Assembly: GCF_046025915.1 (NCBI RefSeq)
Contig: NZ_JAQQFR010000001.1
Span: 434,001 to 498,000 of the forward strand
Direction of reading: 5' to 3'
DNA length: 64,000 nt
DNA from: Herbaspirillum rhizosphaerae_A
GTDB lineage: Bacteria > Pseudomonadota > Gammaproteobacteria > Burkholderiales > Burkholderiaceae_D
Shown here: positions 8,615-17,817 of the stretch, piece by piece
Position numbering within the stretch: position 1 is the stretch's first letter
How the letters are laid out: every line of letters starts with the position of its first letter
Position numbers and translations under genes: made by a program
Notes under the pieces: generated by a model
The model's input: only the letters and a program-made list of their open reading frames with translations
Told to the model about the DNA's origin: nothing
Database searches by the model: none

Positions 8615-10126
8615 ATGAAAGTCGAACAAATCCAGCGAGCCATGTCAGTCGGCGTCATCGGCGGTCTTGGCGCCATCGGCAGCGCCGACCTCTACGCCAA
8701 GATGACCAAGGTTGCCGCCAAGGCCGGGCCATCGGAGCGCATCAAGGTGCAGTTCGGCCAGCAGGCTTTCGACGACATCGACATGGCCGGCGCTGAAAAC
8801 GCCCAGACCAATGCACGCAAGCTCTACGTCTTCGACATGCTGCGCGAGTTTGAGCAGCGCAAGAGCAACGCCGTTCTTTTGCCTTGTTTCATCAGTCACA
8901 CCTTCTTAGACGAGGTGCAGGCCGAGATCAGCATCCCTGTGATCGACATGGTCGCAGCCATTCGCCATCACCTGGCGCAACGCCTGCCCAAGCTGCAAAA
9001 GATCGGCATCCTGACCTCTAGCTATGTGCGCAAGAAAGGCTTGTTCGAGAAGTATTTCTGCGGCGCTCATGTACAACCTGACGTGCAACTGCTCTACCCC
9101 GCCGCCGCCATCCAGCACGCTTGCCTGATGCGCGCGGTGTACGGCACCACCGGCATCAAGAACGGCTACCTCGACGGCGAATCGATCGACCTGCTGTATC
9201 GCGCCTGCAGGGATTTGCTCGACCAGGGCGCGCAAGTCATCGTGCCCGGCATGACCGAGATTTCGACCGTGGCCGAAGCGCTCAGCGCGCGTGGCATTCC
9301 CATCATCGACACCAACCAGATCTATGCGGAATCGGCATTGAGCTTCAAGGCCGAACAGGTCGGCCGCTCGTTCAAGATCGGCGTGGTCGGCGGCGTCGGC
9401 CCGGCAGCGACGGTCGACTTCATCGAAAAGGTGATCAAGAACACCCCCGCCACGCGCGATCAGGATCACATCAAACTGGTGGTGGAACACAACCCCAAAA
9501 TCCCCGACCGTACCGAGAACCTGATCGCCGAAGGCGCCGACCCCACCGTCGCCATCTACGCCGCCTGCAAGCGTCTGGAGAACGACAACGCCGACATGAT
9601 CGCCATCCCGTGCAATACCGCGCACGCCTTCGTTGAACGCATCCAGGCGTACTTGTCGATCCCGATCGTCAACATGCTCAGCGAAACCGTCAACTACATC
9701 GAGAAGCGCCACGGCGACAAAACCTGCATCGGCTTGCTGGCCACGTCCGGCACCATCGCCAGCCGCGTGTATCAACAGACTCTCGACCAGAACAGCGCAC
9801 GCAGCAATGGGCACAACAAATTCAGCATGATCGTCCCCGACGCCGACCATCAGGCCATCGTCATGGACGTCATCTACGGTGCGCAAGGCGTCAAGGCCGG
9901 CTTCGTCAACGACGAGGTACGGGCAAAGCTCAAGCGCGCGATTACCTATCTGGTTGCCAACGGCGCCGATGTCATCGTACTCGGCTGCACCGAGCTGCCG
10001 CTGCTGATCGCGCAGGACGAGAAGTTCGACGTTGGTGGCAAGAAGGTGCCGGTACTCGACCCGACCGAAATCCTCGCCCGCAAATGCGTGGCACTCGCCA
10101 GTCCCATTGCGCGCAAGGCGGCTTGA
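8615..10126 (+). CDS. tandem-domain aspartate/glutamate racemase family protein
   Basis: A 503-residue protein built from two consecutive Asp/Glu racemase domains (about 1-240 and 245-500); single-domain racemases are about 230-270 residues. The second domain keeps both catalytic cysteine motifs, IPCNTAHAF and VLGCTELPL. The first has one cysteine (LLPCFISHTF) but the second motif reads VPGMTEIST, with methionine for the cysteine, so it probably cannot do two-base racemisation. Each repeat starts with a similar strand (SVGVIGGLGAIGS and KIGVVGGVGPAAT). Start chosen at MKVEQIQ after GGAAGAG; a longer frame from 8474 lacks conservation. The divergent LysR gene probably controls it. Substrate may be an amino acid or a hydantoin-like acid. 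Confidence 0.85.
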   Translation: MKVEQIQRAMSVGVIGGLGAIGSADLYAKMTKVAAKAGPSERIKVQFGQQAFDDIDMAGAENAQTNARKLYVFDMLREFEQRKSNAVLLPCFISHTFLDEVQAEISIPVIDMVAAIRHHLAQRLPKLQKIGILTSSYVRKKGLFEKYFCGAHVQPDVQLLYPAAAIQHACLMRAVYGTTGIKNGYLDGESIDLLYRACRDLLDQGAQVIVPGMTEISTVAEALSARGIPIIDTNQIYAESALSFKAEQVGRSFKIGVVGGVGPAATVDFIEKVIKNTPATRDQDHIKLVVEHNPKIPDRTENLIAEGADPTVAIYAACKRLENDNADMIAIPCNTAHAFVERIQAYLSIPIVNMLSETVNYIEKRHGDKTCIGLLATSGTIASRVYQQTLDQNSARSNGHNKFSMIVPDADHQAIVMDVIYGAQGVKAGFVNDEVRAKLKRAITYLVANGADVIVLGCTELPLLIAQDEKFDVGGKKVPVLDPTEILARKCVALASPIARKAA

Positions 10127-10131
10127 GCAAG

Positions 10132-10392
10132 ATGACGCAGACGGTGACAGCGCAGCGAGTGTCGGCTGATATGGCGCAGTTCCGCCGGTTTCTGCACATT
10201 GAGCTGAACCGCGTATCCCGCAGCGGCCCCACTGACCCCGTCATCCTCCGCTACCGCGCGTTGGCGCAGACAAGCGCGCTGGATAAAGCCGAAGCACAGG
10301 AATACGCCCAACTGTTCAATCGCATGTATTCACGCTGGCGTTGGCGGCAGGCCACGGCACAAGCGCTGGCGCGCAGGCAGGCGTCGTTTTAG
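10132..10392 (+). CDS. small hypothetical protein
   Basis: An 86-residue basic protein (MTQTVTAQRVSADMAQFRRF...) beginning six bases after the racemase stop codon, so probably in the same transcript. It is rich in Arg, Ala and Gln and predicted mostly helical (FNRMYSRWRWRQATAQALARRQ). No signal peptide, membrane segment or known motif is seen. I do not recognise the family. Base composition and spacing make it a plausible real gene. Confidence 0.55.
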   Translation: MTQTVTAQRVSADMAQFRRFLHIELNRVSRSGPTDPVILRYRALAQTSALDKAEAQEYAQLFNRMYSRWRWRQATAQALARRQASF

Positions 10393-10750
10393 GCGAGCTT
10401 CTGTAGGCTATATGCAGATTGTCGGGAGGGGGATTTTTCCATCAAGCCGACCAAAAGCTTAAGCGTCTCAACGGCGGTAAGAGTGGCAGCGGTTCCAACT
10501 TCATTTTGTCCTAACGCCTGTCCTCAAGCTCTTGAGGACGAACCTACGTTCGAACCACTTCCTCAGATGGAGTTGGAGTTTGCATTCTCAGATCGCAACG
10601 CGTCACGAGAATTTAATGAATGCAAAAGCGATTCTTCATCATTCGAATTACTTCTAGCTAGTGGTCTTTTTTAATCTCGGCAATGCTCGGTTCAGCGAAA
10701 CCCAATTAGCATGGCGAACATTCAATGACGCCATCATGGAGACGATGCAT
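10393..10750. other. gap before vgrG with a 20-base palindrome
   Basis: This gap carries a perfect inverted repeat at 10520-10539, GTCCTCAAG-CT-CTTGAGGAC, and a drop in GC towards vgrG. A 63-codon open frame (10483-10674) spans it but has no recognisable features and overlaps possible vgrG starts. Function of the palindrome is unknown; it could be an operator or an mRNA hairpin ahead of the type VI island. Confidence 0.4.
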
Positions 10751-13102
10751 ATGCCTGAATCGATACAAGAAATCGCGAGAACAACGCAGCTTCTCAAGTC
10801 CCTCGCGGGCCAGCAGCAATACCATGTGAAGGTTCCAGGCACTGCTACTGCAGTGCAGTTGTCGGTGGTGTCTTTTGAAGCAGTCGAGACACTTGGTGCG
10901 CCATATCGCATCGTTGTGCAACTCACGCATCCGCAGGAGTTAAATCGCGCGGAGTATCTCGGCAAAGAGGCCAGTTTCAACATCACGCCGTCGATCATCG
11001 AGACGTTCGGCCACGTCACCGGAACACCAGAGGGACGCACCTTCGCCGGCTGCATCACTCATTTCAACAAACGCAAACAGACCGCTGACTTCCACAGCTA
11101 CGAGTTCGTTATCGAACCACTGGTCGCGCGTCTGCGTTTAACGAAAGCCAGCCGCGTCTTCCAAAAACAGACCGCACCGCAAATCATCGAAGCCATCCTG
11201 CGCCGTCACGATTTCAACGGCAACCAGTTCCAGTTCAAGACCCGCCGCACTTATCCCGAACACGCCTTTCGTTTGCAATACCAACTGAGCGACTGGGATT
11301 TCATTCATCTGCTCATGCAGCAAGAAGGTCTCTACAGCTATTTCATTCCTGGCAAATTCGGCGACATCATCGTTTTCGGCGACGACATCGACCACTACAT
11401 CTACAAGCCGGAACTCAAGGTGCCGTATCGTGAAACCGCCGGGCTGGAAGCCAATACCGAAACGGTATTCAGTTTGCAAACACAATCGCAAACGGTTCCC
11501 GCCTCATACCGCGTGGCCGACTACCATCCCGCTGATGCCTGGGAACGCTTCAAGGAAGAAGCCAATATCGCCCGTGCCGACAAGACCACCTACGGTCAAC
11601 CCTACGTCTACGGCAGTCATCATCTGAATCAGAAAGACGCTAAATGGGAAGCGCAACTGCGTCACGAAGCAGCGATTGCCCGCCAGATTGTCTATACCGG
11701 CGAAAGCAACATCCTTGAACTGCGTCCGGCACGCATCCTGCGCATGGATCAATCTCTTCCCGATGCACCCAACGGCCAGGTCATCGTCAGCGTCACGCAC
11801 AGCGGTGCACGCGATGCCGCCTACAAGAACAGCTATACCGCCATTCCCTCTGACCGGCGTTTCCGCATCCCGCTCGACGAAGCTAACTGGCCGAAGATCG
11901 CAGGTACTTTGTCGGCAAGAGTCACCTCGCCGAACAAATATCCACACGCCTACATCACCAAACACGGCCACTACACCGTGCGCTTCGATCTCGACTTCGA
12001 CGAATGGAATCCGGGCGGCGAAAGCGTGCCGCTGCGTCTGGCCAAACCGTTCGCCGGAGCCAACGAGACCGGATTTCACTTCCCGATCATTGACGGTACG
12101 GAAGCCGCGATTGCTTTCATGGATGGCAATCCGAATAAACCCTACATTGCGCATCTGCACCACAACAGCCGTCAGCCGGATCACATCACCACCGAGAACC
12201 GCTGGCTCAGCCGCAATGTCATCCGTACGCAAAGCAACAACAAGCTGCGCATGGAAGACTGGAAGGGGCAGGAACACATCAAGCTCAGTACCGAGCATTC
12301 CGGCAAGAGCCAGTTGAACCTTGGGCATTTAGTTGACAGCCAGCGCAAGGAGCGCGGTCAAGGTGTTGAATTGCGCACTGATGCGCACGTGGCGATCCGT
12401 GGCGGCAAAGGCGTGTTTATGAGTGCCGATGCACAGCCGGGAGCGCAGGGCCAGCAGCTCGATATGCAAGCGGCTATCGCCAATTTGGAAGCCTCTCTGG
12501 AGCAGACTTACGCTTTGAGCCAAGCCACCAAATCTGCACAAGCCATTGCCGCCGACTATGCCGAACAAAAGGCAATGCTCGACGACACCTTAAAACAACT
12601 CAAGCAAGCTGGGATCGTCATGAGTGCACCTGCTGGAATCGCCCTGGCATCGGGCACGGACGTGCAGGTTTCCGCGCGCGAGCATCTGATCGCCACGGCA
12701 GGCGGCAATGCTGATATCAGCGTCATGAAGCGATTTACAGTCGCTGCGGGTGAAGCCATTTCTCTGATTGCGCACAAGCTGGGCATGAAGCTGTTTGCCG
12801 CCAAGGGTAAAGTCGAGATTCAGGCGCAAAGCGATGGCATGGCGCTGACGGCAGACAAGAACGTCATGATGACCAGCGCCAATGGCAAAGTAGAAATCAA
12901 CGCCAAGGAGGAAATTCTCCTCAAATGCGGCGGCTCTTATATCCGTATCACTGCCTCCGGCATTGAAGACGGCACGCCCGGTACCAGTGTCGTGAAAGCG
13001 GGCAGCCACGGACGTCCTGGCCCAGCGTCGTTACCGCAAACACTGCCAGCGCTGCCGCAGTCACACCTCAAAACAAAAAGCAGCTTCAAAGCTTCTCTGT
13101 AG
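10751..13102 (+). CDS. vgrG: type VI secretion system spike protein VgrG
   Basis: A protein of about 783 residues forming the trimeric puncturing tip of the type VI apparatus. Residues about 20-480 have the gp27/gp5-like VgrG core (FQLSDWDFIHLLMQQEGLYSYF region, and FHFPIIDGTEAAIAFMDGNPNKPYI of the OB fold). Then comes the VgrG needle segment (LRMEDWKGQEHIKLSTEHSGKSQLNLGH) and a DUF2345-like region (about 560-760) ending in GGSYIRITASGIEDGT. There is no C-terminal enzymatic extension, so it should carry separate cargo, encoded just downstream. Start is uncertain: GGAG precedes the ATG at 10751, while 10736 (ATG) and 10661 (GTG) are also in frame. No other structural type VI gene is in the window. 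Confidence 0.93.
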   Translation: MPESIQEIARTTQLLKSLAGQQQYHVKVPGTATAVQLSVVSFEAVETLGAPYRIVVQLTHPQELNRAEYLGKEASFNITPSIIETFGHVTGTPEGRTFAGCITHFNKRKQTADFHSYEFVIEPLVARLRLTKASRVFQKQTAPQIIEAILRRHDFNGNQFQFKTRRTYPEHAFRLQYQLSDWDFIHLLMQQEGLYSYFIPGKFGDIIVFGDDIDHYIYKPELKVPYRETAGLEANTETVFSLQTQSQTVPASYRVADYHPADAWERFKEEANIARADKTTYGQPYVYGSHHLNQKDAKWEAQLRHEAAIARQIVYTGESNILELRPARILRMDQSLPDAPNGQVIVSVTHSGARDAAYKNSYTAIPSDRRFRIPLDEANWPKIAGTLSARVTSPNKYPHAYITKHGHYTVRFDLDFDEWNPGGESVPLRLAKPFAGANETGFHFPIIDGTEAAIAFMDGNPNKPYIAHLHHNSRQPDHITTENRWLSRNVIRTQSNNKLRMEDWKGQEHIKLSTEHSGKSQLNLGHLVDSQRKERGQGVELRTDAHVAIRGGKGVFMSADAQPGAQGQQLDMQAAIANLEASLEQTYALSQATKSAQAIAADYAEQKAMLDDTLKQLKQAGIVMSAPAGIALASGTDVQVSAREHLIATAGGNADISVMKRFTVAAGEAISLIAHKLGMKLFAAKGKVEIQAQSDGMALTADKNVMMTSANGKVEINAKEEILLKCGGSYIRITASGIEDGTPGTSVVKAGSHGRPGPASLPQTLPALPQSHLKTKSSFKASL

Positions 13103-13119
13103 ACCAAGGATATTCTCCG

Positions 13120-15345
13120 ATGATCATCAGTTCCCCGCTCCTTTTACCGCCCGAAGAACTCCCCCATTACGGCACCGACGATGCCATGCTGGAAGCCGCC
13201 ATGCTACCCACTGCTTCACGTCTGGTGGGAGGCACTGGCGCCGCCGAAGGCACCTTCCCCGTCAGCAACCACCTCATGTGGCACAACGGCGTGCACCTGC
13301 AAGCACAAGACAAGGGCAGTCATGTCCTGTCGCTGCGCGCTATTGCCGATGGCGAGATCATTTTTTTGAGCCGGCCCACGCCCGATTCCGCCGACCCGCA
13401 ACACGGCCAAAACTATGACGAAGGCTGGACCGACAACGGCTGCATCATCCTCAGGCACAACACCGAAATCGGCGCCGATGGCAACCACCCGGTGAGCGTG
13501 ACGTACTACAGTGTCTATATGCACGTAGAAAAATTCATCGGTGGACTGGAAGAAGGTAAAAAGATCTACCGCAAGGACGTGCTGGGTGGAGCCGGCCTGG
13601 TCTATGGTCATAAGAAGCAAGTGCATTTTGAAATCTGCTGCGACACCACCAATCTCCAAAAAATCATTGGTCGCGCACCTCGCTGGCAAGACCCGCAACA
13701 GCCTCCCGCCAAGGACGGCCGCACCGACAGCGTGTTTGGCAATCTCTATATCTATCTACCCGCAACCACGCCGGTCAGTAGCGCCGCACCCACCGATCAT
13801 CTACGTCACGACACCGGCAGCACGCTGGGTACCGCGCAATGGATAGAACTCGACTACGGCGACGAGGGTGCTACCCCGGGTAGCTGTGCACTCACCAGCT
13901 ACAGCAATAAAGGCGACTACGGCAATACCCGCAAGGATCATGACGCCGAATACAATCTTTACAAGGAAGCCACCGAGCGTCACAACATGGTCGTCAAGGC
14001 ACATCCTGCCGCCAAGAGCAGTCCCTCCGGCTGGTATGAGCTGCTGCGCTTCGGGCGCAATCTGGGACGCAGCGCCATCGACAAAGATCCCTTGCCGGAC
14101 AACGCTGCACACTGGCGCAAGATCAAGACGATAGATGGTAAGGAAGTCTGGACCGACCTCAACGCCCCCGGCACCTATAAATTCAGCGACGCCGATTTCT
14201 TGCCGCAGTTTGGCTGGAATTGCTATGACGACGACAGCAATCCCAATGATCAGCGTTGTGACTCGCCGAAACTCAAGGCACTGCTCCGCGCCCAAGGTGA
14301 CCAGCCCGATCCGGATCGCAACAAGGATGACGTCAAACTCTCAAAACGCTTGGGCGACAAGGACGTTGCTCGTGCCTTGCGCAGAACCATCTGCAAGTTT
14401 CCGAGTGAATGGGACAGGACCACCATCAGCCAGCGTTACCACTGGCTCAATGAGATGGAATACGGTTTCAAAGACCATCCCGACGACTGGAAACGCTTCG
14501 AGAACCATCTCAAGGCGATCACCTTTGAGAAGCTGCCGCAAGCCTATCTGGACGCACAGTGGCATTTCCATCCGACGGAGTTTATTCAGTTGTTTAGGAA
14601 GTGTGGGTGGTTGAGCAAGGAAGAGTTGGCACAAATCTATGACGAAAAGAAATATGCTTCGTTGGAAAAAACTAGTAGCGAATATAAAGAGCGTTATCGG
14701 TCGGCTATGAATATAGTTTTAAGAAAATATGCACTCAATACTCCGACTCGGAGTTCTCATTTTTTTGGACAATGCGCAATCGAATCCTTTTATATGATGA
14801 TTGTTCGGGAAAGCGCTATCGGTATTGCCACCGCCGTTAAAACTAACCATGTCTCGATAATGCCGGAGGTCAATGGAAATCTTCGTTCTCCTCCAGCTGC
14901 ACCTGCTGACGTTGCTTATTTTTCTAAATATGAAGGAATGACACGTCTCGGCAATACTGATGTTGGGGATGGTATCAAATTTAGAGGACGTGGATTTAAA
15001 CAACTTACCGGGAGGTACAACTACTCGATGTATTGGATTTTTCGCGGATGGCTGAGTGGAAATGACTACGATCACACATGGTTCACAAAAGATAAGCATG
15101 GCCTCACTCGGCCTGGGCCAAAAATCGAACATCCAGAGATTGTTGGAAACGATCCGTATTCATGTACTGACACAGCAGGATTTTTTTGCGCAAGCAATCG
15201 AATAGCGAAAGCAGCTGATGCTGGGGTCACAGCATCAGCCTCGTATGCTGTGACAAAAATTGTAAATGCGTACGATACGAAAAGTCCTCCACTGCGTTGG
15301 CATGAAACGCAGGAAGCTCACAAAATATTGGGAGATATTCTATGA
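13120..15345 (+). CDS. probable type VI cell-wall effector: M23-like domain plus GH19-like lysozyme/chitinase domain
   Basis: A 741-residue protein starting 17 bases after vgrG, with AAGGA upstream. Residues about 50-190 resemble an M23/LytM peptidase (WHNGVH, then VYMHVEKF, then QVHFEI), but the usual HxxxD reads HxxxH and the HxHFE motif reads QxHFE, so metal binding is doubtful. A middle segment (about 345-500) recurs almost unchanged in the second cassette. The C-terminus (about 525-741) is GH19-like: FFGQCAIESFYM with the likely catalytic glutamate and FRGRGFKQLTGRYNY. It has no signal peptide, as expected for VgrG-delivered cargo acting on peptidoglycan in a rival's periplasm. GC falls sharply after about 14600, a sign of an exchanged tip. 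It overlaps the next gene by ATGA. Confidence 0.8.
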   Translation: MIISSPLLLPPEELPHYGTDDAMLEAAMLPTASRLVGGTGAAEGTFPVSNHLMWHNGVHLQAQDKGSHVLSLRAIADGEIIFLSRPTPDSADPQHGQNYDEGWTDNGCIILRHNTEIGADGNHPVSVTYYSVYMHVEKFIGGLEEGKKIYRKDVLGGAGLVYGHKKQVHFEICCDTTNLQKIIGRAPRWQDPQQPPAKDGRTDSVFGNLYIYLPATTPVSSAAPTDHLRHDTGSTLGTAQWIELDYGDEGATPGSCALTSYSNKGDYGNTRKDHDAEYNLYKEATERHNMVVKAHPAAKSSPSGWYELLRFGRNLGRSAIDKDPLPDNAAHWRKIKTIDGKEVWTDLNAPGTYKFSDADFLPQFGWNCYDDDSNPNDQRCDSPKLKALLRAQGDQPDPDRNKDDVKLSKRLGDKDVARALRRTICKFPSEWDRTTISQRYHWLNEMEYGFKDHPDDWKRFENHLKAITFEKLPQAYLDAQWHFHPTEFIQLFRKCGWLSKEELAQIYDEKKYASLEKTSSEYKERYRSAMNIVLRKYALNTPTRSSHFFGQCAIESFYMMIVRESAIGIATAVKTNHVSIMPEVNGNLRSPPAAPADVAYFSKYEGMTRLGNTDVGDGIKFRGRGFKQLTGRYNYSMYWIFRGWLSGNDYDHTWFTKDKHGLTRPGPKIEHPEIVGNDPYSCTDTAGFFCASNRIAKAADAGVTASASYAVTKIVNAYDTKSPPLRWHETQEAHKILGDIL
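14147..14613 (+). repeat. direct repeat, copy A (conserved effector junction segment)
   Basis: About 465 bases inside the first effector gene, starting at GTCTGGACCGACCTC and ending near AGGAAGTGTGGGTGG. It matches 15870-16337 with a constant offset of about 1724 bases, no length changes and only scattered substitutions. Sequence on both sides differs, so the repeat marks a recombination junction between toxin cassettes. Confidence 0.9.
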
Positions 15346-15827
15346 AGCGATTTTTAATTATTTTCATATTTTCCATGTGGGCAGAATTGGCAATGGCAGG
15401 CATCATCGTCACGTCTTGTGATGGATCACATAAAGCAAAAATAAATACTAAGGGTGCTTTGCTAGTCAAATCTGATAAGGGCATAGAGAAATCCATAAAA
15501 ATGGATCACAACATATCTGGAGGTTTGTTCAGTCTAGACAATTCTCTCTTAATTGTTTACGGACTGCCTGACAAGATTGATCCGACCTACCCTCAAGTTA
15601 TGCGTCTTTCCGTGTACAGAATAGGAAGGCATCAGCGCGCCATTATGAACGAGACCTATGGCGGTGCCATATATAAAGTCGCTTTTAGTGCCGACCAACG
15701 CTTTGTTTTGGTAGAAAACCAATTTGGCATCGATGTCTTGAATGTAGCAAAAAAAACAGCGAAATCATTTGATCCGGCATATGTAGCAGAATTTTCGATG
15801 CAACTTTGCGAAGCAAAGTCGGAATAA
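15342..15827 (+). CDS. probable periplasmic immunity protein for the first effector
   Basis: A 161-residue protein with a clear signal peptide (MKRFLIIFIFSMWAELAMA, cleavage near residue 19). The mature part looks beta-rich (SGGLFSLDNSLLIVYG, AFSADQRFVLVENQFG), like repeats of a beta-propeller. It starts inside the effector stop codon (ATGA overlap), the usual coupling of toxin and antidote. GC is well below the window average. No family is recognised by name. Role is inferred from position, export signal and the periplasmic target of the effector. Confidence 0.65.
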   Translation: MKRFLIIFIFSMWAELAMAGIIVTSCDGSHKAKINTKGALLVKSDKGIEKSIKMDHNISGGLFSLDNSLLIVYGLPDKIDPTYPQVMRLSVYRIGRHQRAIMNETYGGAIYKVAFSADQRFVLVENQFGIDVLNVAKKTAKSFDPAYVAEFSMQLCEAKSE

Positions 15828-15858
15828 TGACTTCCGTAAGAATAGCTCATTTGAATGG

Positions 15859-17143
15859 TTGACCGTCCTCTGGGCTGACCTCAACGCCCCCGGCACCTAC
15901 AAGTTCAGCGACGCCGATTTCTTGCCGCAGTTTGGCTGGAATTGCTATGACGACGACAGCAATCCGAGTGATCAGCGTTGTGACTCGCCGAAACTCAAGG
16001 CACTGCTCCGCGCCCAAGGCGATCAACCCGATCCTGACCGCAACAAGGATGACGTCAAGCTCTCAAAACGCCTGGGCGACAAGGACGTTGCGCGTGCCTT
16101 GCGCAGAACCATCTGCAAGTTTCCGAGTGAATGGGACAGGACCACCATCAGCCAGCGCTATCACTGGCTCAATGAGATGGAATACGGTTTCAAAGACCAT
16201 CCCGACGACTGGAAACGCTTTGAGAATCATCTCAAGGCGATCACCTTTGAGAAGCTGCCGCAAGCCTATCTGGACGCACAGTGGCATTTCCATCCGACGG
16301 AGTTTATTAAGCTGTTTAGGAAGTGCGGGTGGTTAGACCAAAATACCTTCGCTCGTATTTACCCGAAAACACAGGATTCAATTAGAGAAAAGTATCGGAT
16401 CGCATTAAATACGGCAATGAGAAAGTATCGAATAGTCACTCCTCTGAGGCAATCACATTTCCTAGGCCAAGGTGCGGTGGAATCCGGATCTCTCAATGAT
16501 ATGCAAGAAAAAAGCATGTCAGGCACCGCAGAAGCTGTACGCATTTTCGGAGAAAAGATTAACCCAGCTTCGGCAAAGTCGGAAGCCGATCTCGGGCATT
16601 GGTATGGCAAAGATGCCGGTGAAAATGATCCATGGTTCAGACTAGAGAAATATAACAGCAAAGGAATCAGAATTACCGGGTCCTATAGTTGGGTCAATGG
16701 TAATTGCGGCGATGAAGACGCAATAAAATTCCGAGGGCGTGGATTTAAACAATTAACTGGTCGTAGCAATTATGCAGATTATTGGACATACCGCGGGTGG
16801 ATAAATTTAGATGATTTCTCTAAAAACTGGTGGGACGATCAACAATATAAATTGCGGAACGTGAAATTAATGACGCTTAAACCAGCTGAAATTGTTACTC
16901 CTCAGGAAGTTACGATTAGTCCTTACAACTGTATAGACTCAGGGGGCTGGTACATGATCTTTTGCCCGCCCGAAAGTGATACGTTCTATCGATAAAGATA
17001 TCGATAGAGTTGCAGATACTAAACAACAGAAAGAGATTGAAAAAAAAATCTCTAGAGCAGTGACGTACGCTATCAACGGTGGATATATAGCTGATGCTCA
17101 AAGACTGGAACATACGCGATTTATAAAGGAAATAATTTTATGA
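15859..17143 (+). pseudogene. orphan, frameshifted effector C-terminal cassette (GH19-like)
   Basis: Reads as the C-terminal half of the 13120 effector. It lacks a good start: the frame opens with a TTG at 15859 and no ribosome site, and the nearby ATG at 15855 is in another frame. Residues 5-160 are nearly identical to the first effector, then the GH19-like part diverges (FLGQGAVESGSL with likely catalytic Glu; FRGRGFKQLTGRSNY kept). At ATCTTTTGCC (16957-16966) one extra T shifts the frame, stopping at 16995. In the next frame the protein continues FARPKVIRSIDKDIDRV and on to a TGA at 17141-17143 that overlaps the next ATG by ATGA, as in the first cassette. So it is probably a silent donor cassette or a recently broken gene; a sequencing error could explain the shift but not the missing start. 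Confidence 0.8.
15870..16337 (+). repeat. direct repeat, copy B (conserved effector junction segment)
   Basis: Second copy of the 14147-14613 segment (CTCTGGGCTGACCTC to AGGAAGTGCGGGTGG). It is long and similar enough to support homologous recombination that would replace the tip of the complete effector and swap its immunity gene, deleting about 1.7 kb. Confidence 0.9.
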
Positions 17144-17817
17144 TCAATTTAACGGTGTGTTTTTTTTTAATTGGAATAATTTTCAGTGCTAATGCGACAG
17201 AAGTTTCATCTTCGATTCTAGATATCTCCCTTAGCCAAGACTCTCTAGTTCTGATAATAAAGAAAAATGAGTCGATCGAGATAATGTGTCATTTTCATGA
17301 GAAGTTAGATAAGCCAGTATTGAGTGGCGACGGCAATGCAATCATTGTCACAAGTAGTCAATATGTTCTAATGCGCGACTTGGAATCATGTGGCGAAAAA
17401 GCCATCACTTTATTTTCAACTCCTAAGGGTTCTGGCGAGCTAAAGGATGTGAATATTGATGCAAATACATATCTCGCATTAGATTTTGTGAGCACTCGAC
17501 CTTTGACCTATTTAGCTACGATCGCCAAACTGGGCTCCAGAAAGAATTTGATCAAGTTACCGGGAGCGTATATCGAAGGCGCATCATTAAAAGCACTCCA
17601 AAAAAATAGCTTCAGCTATACGCGACAACCGAGAATTTCTAGAAATGGCCGCTATGTATCTCCTGATGGGGAGATGAATTGTAGAGATGATAGCTATCCA
17701 GGAGTTTGGGATTTGAAGATGAAGAAGAAAGTGTTAATCAGAAGTGCAGCTGGAAATTTATCTGATAGTCAGCGTGACGCTGAAATCCAGATGAAATGCG
17801 AAAATCTGTTTAAATAG
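17140..17817 (+). CDS. probable periplasmic immunity protein for the orphan cassette
   Basis: A 225-residue protein with a signal peptide (MINLTVCFFLIGIIFSANA). The mature part is beta-rich (LVLIIKKNESIEIMCHF, NAIIVTSSQYVLMRDLES) and has several cysteines. It is only weakly similar in layout to the 161-residue neighbour, as expected when immunity proteins co-vary with effector tips. It starts in an ATGA overlap with the restored frame of the orphan cassette. Very low GC for this genome. Having its own start, it could be expressed even though the cassette is broken, giving protection against kin carrying the active form. Confidence 0.65.
   Translation: MINLTVCFFLIGIIFSANATEVSSSILDISLSQDSLVLIIKKNESIEIMCHFHEKLDKPVLSGDGNAIIVTSSQYVLMRDLESCGEKAITLFSTPKGSGELKDVNIDANTYLALDFVSTRPLTYLATIAKLGSRKNLIKLPGAYIEGASLKALQKNSFSYTRQPRISRNGRYVSPDGEMNCRDDSYPGVWDLKMKKKVLIRSAAGNLSDSQRDAEIQMKCENLFK

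Noticed and set aside
10483..10674. 63-codon plus-strand frame before vgrG
   Set aside because: No ribosome site, no motif, contains the 20-base palindrome and overlaps possible vgrG starts.
15859..16995. Treating the second effector copy as a complete 378-residue protein
   Set aside because: TTG start without ribosome site, missing the N-terminal two-thirds domains, and a one-base shift before the natural end.
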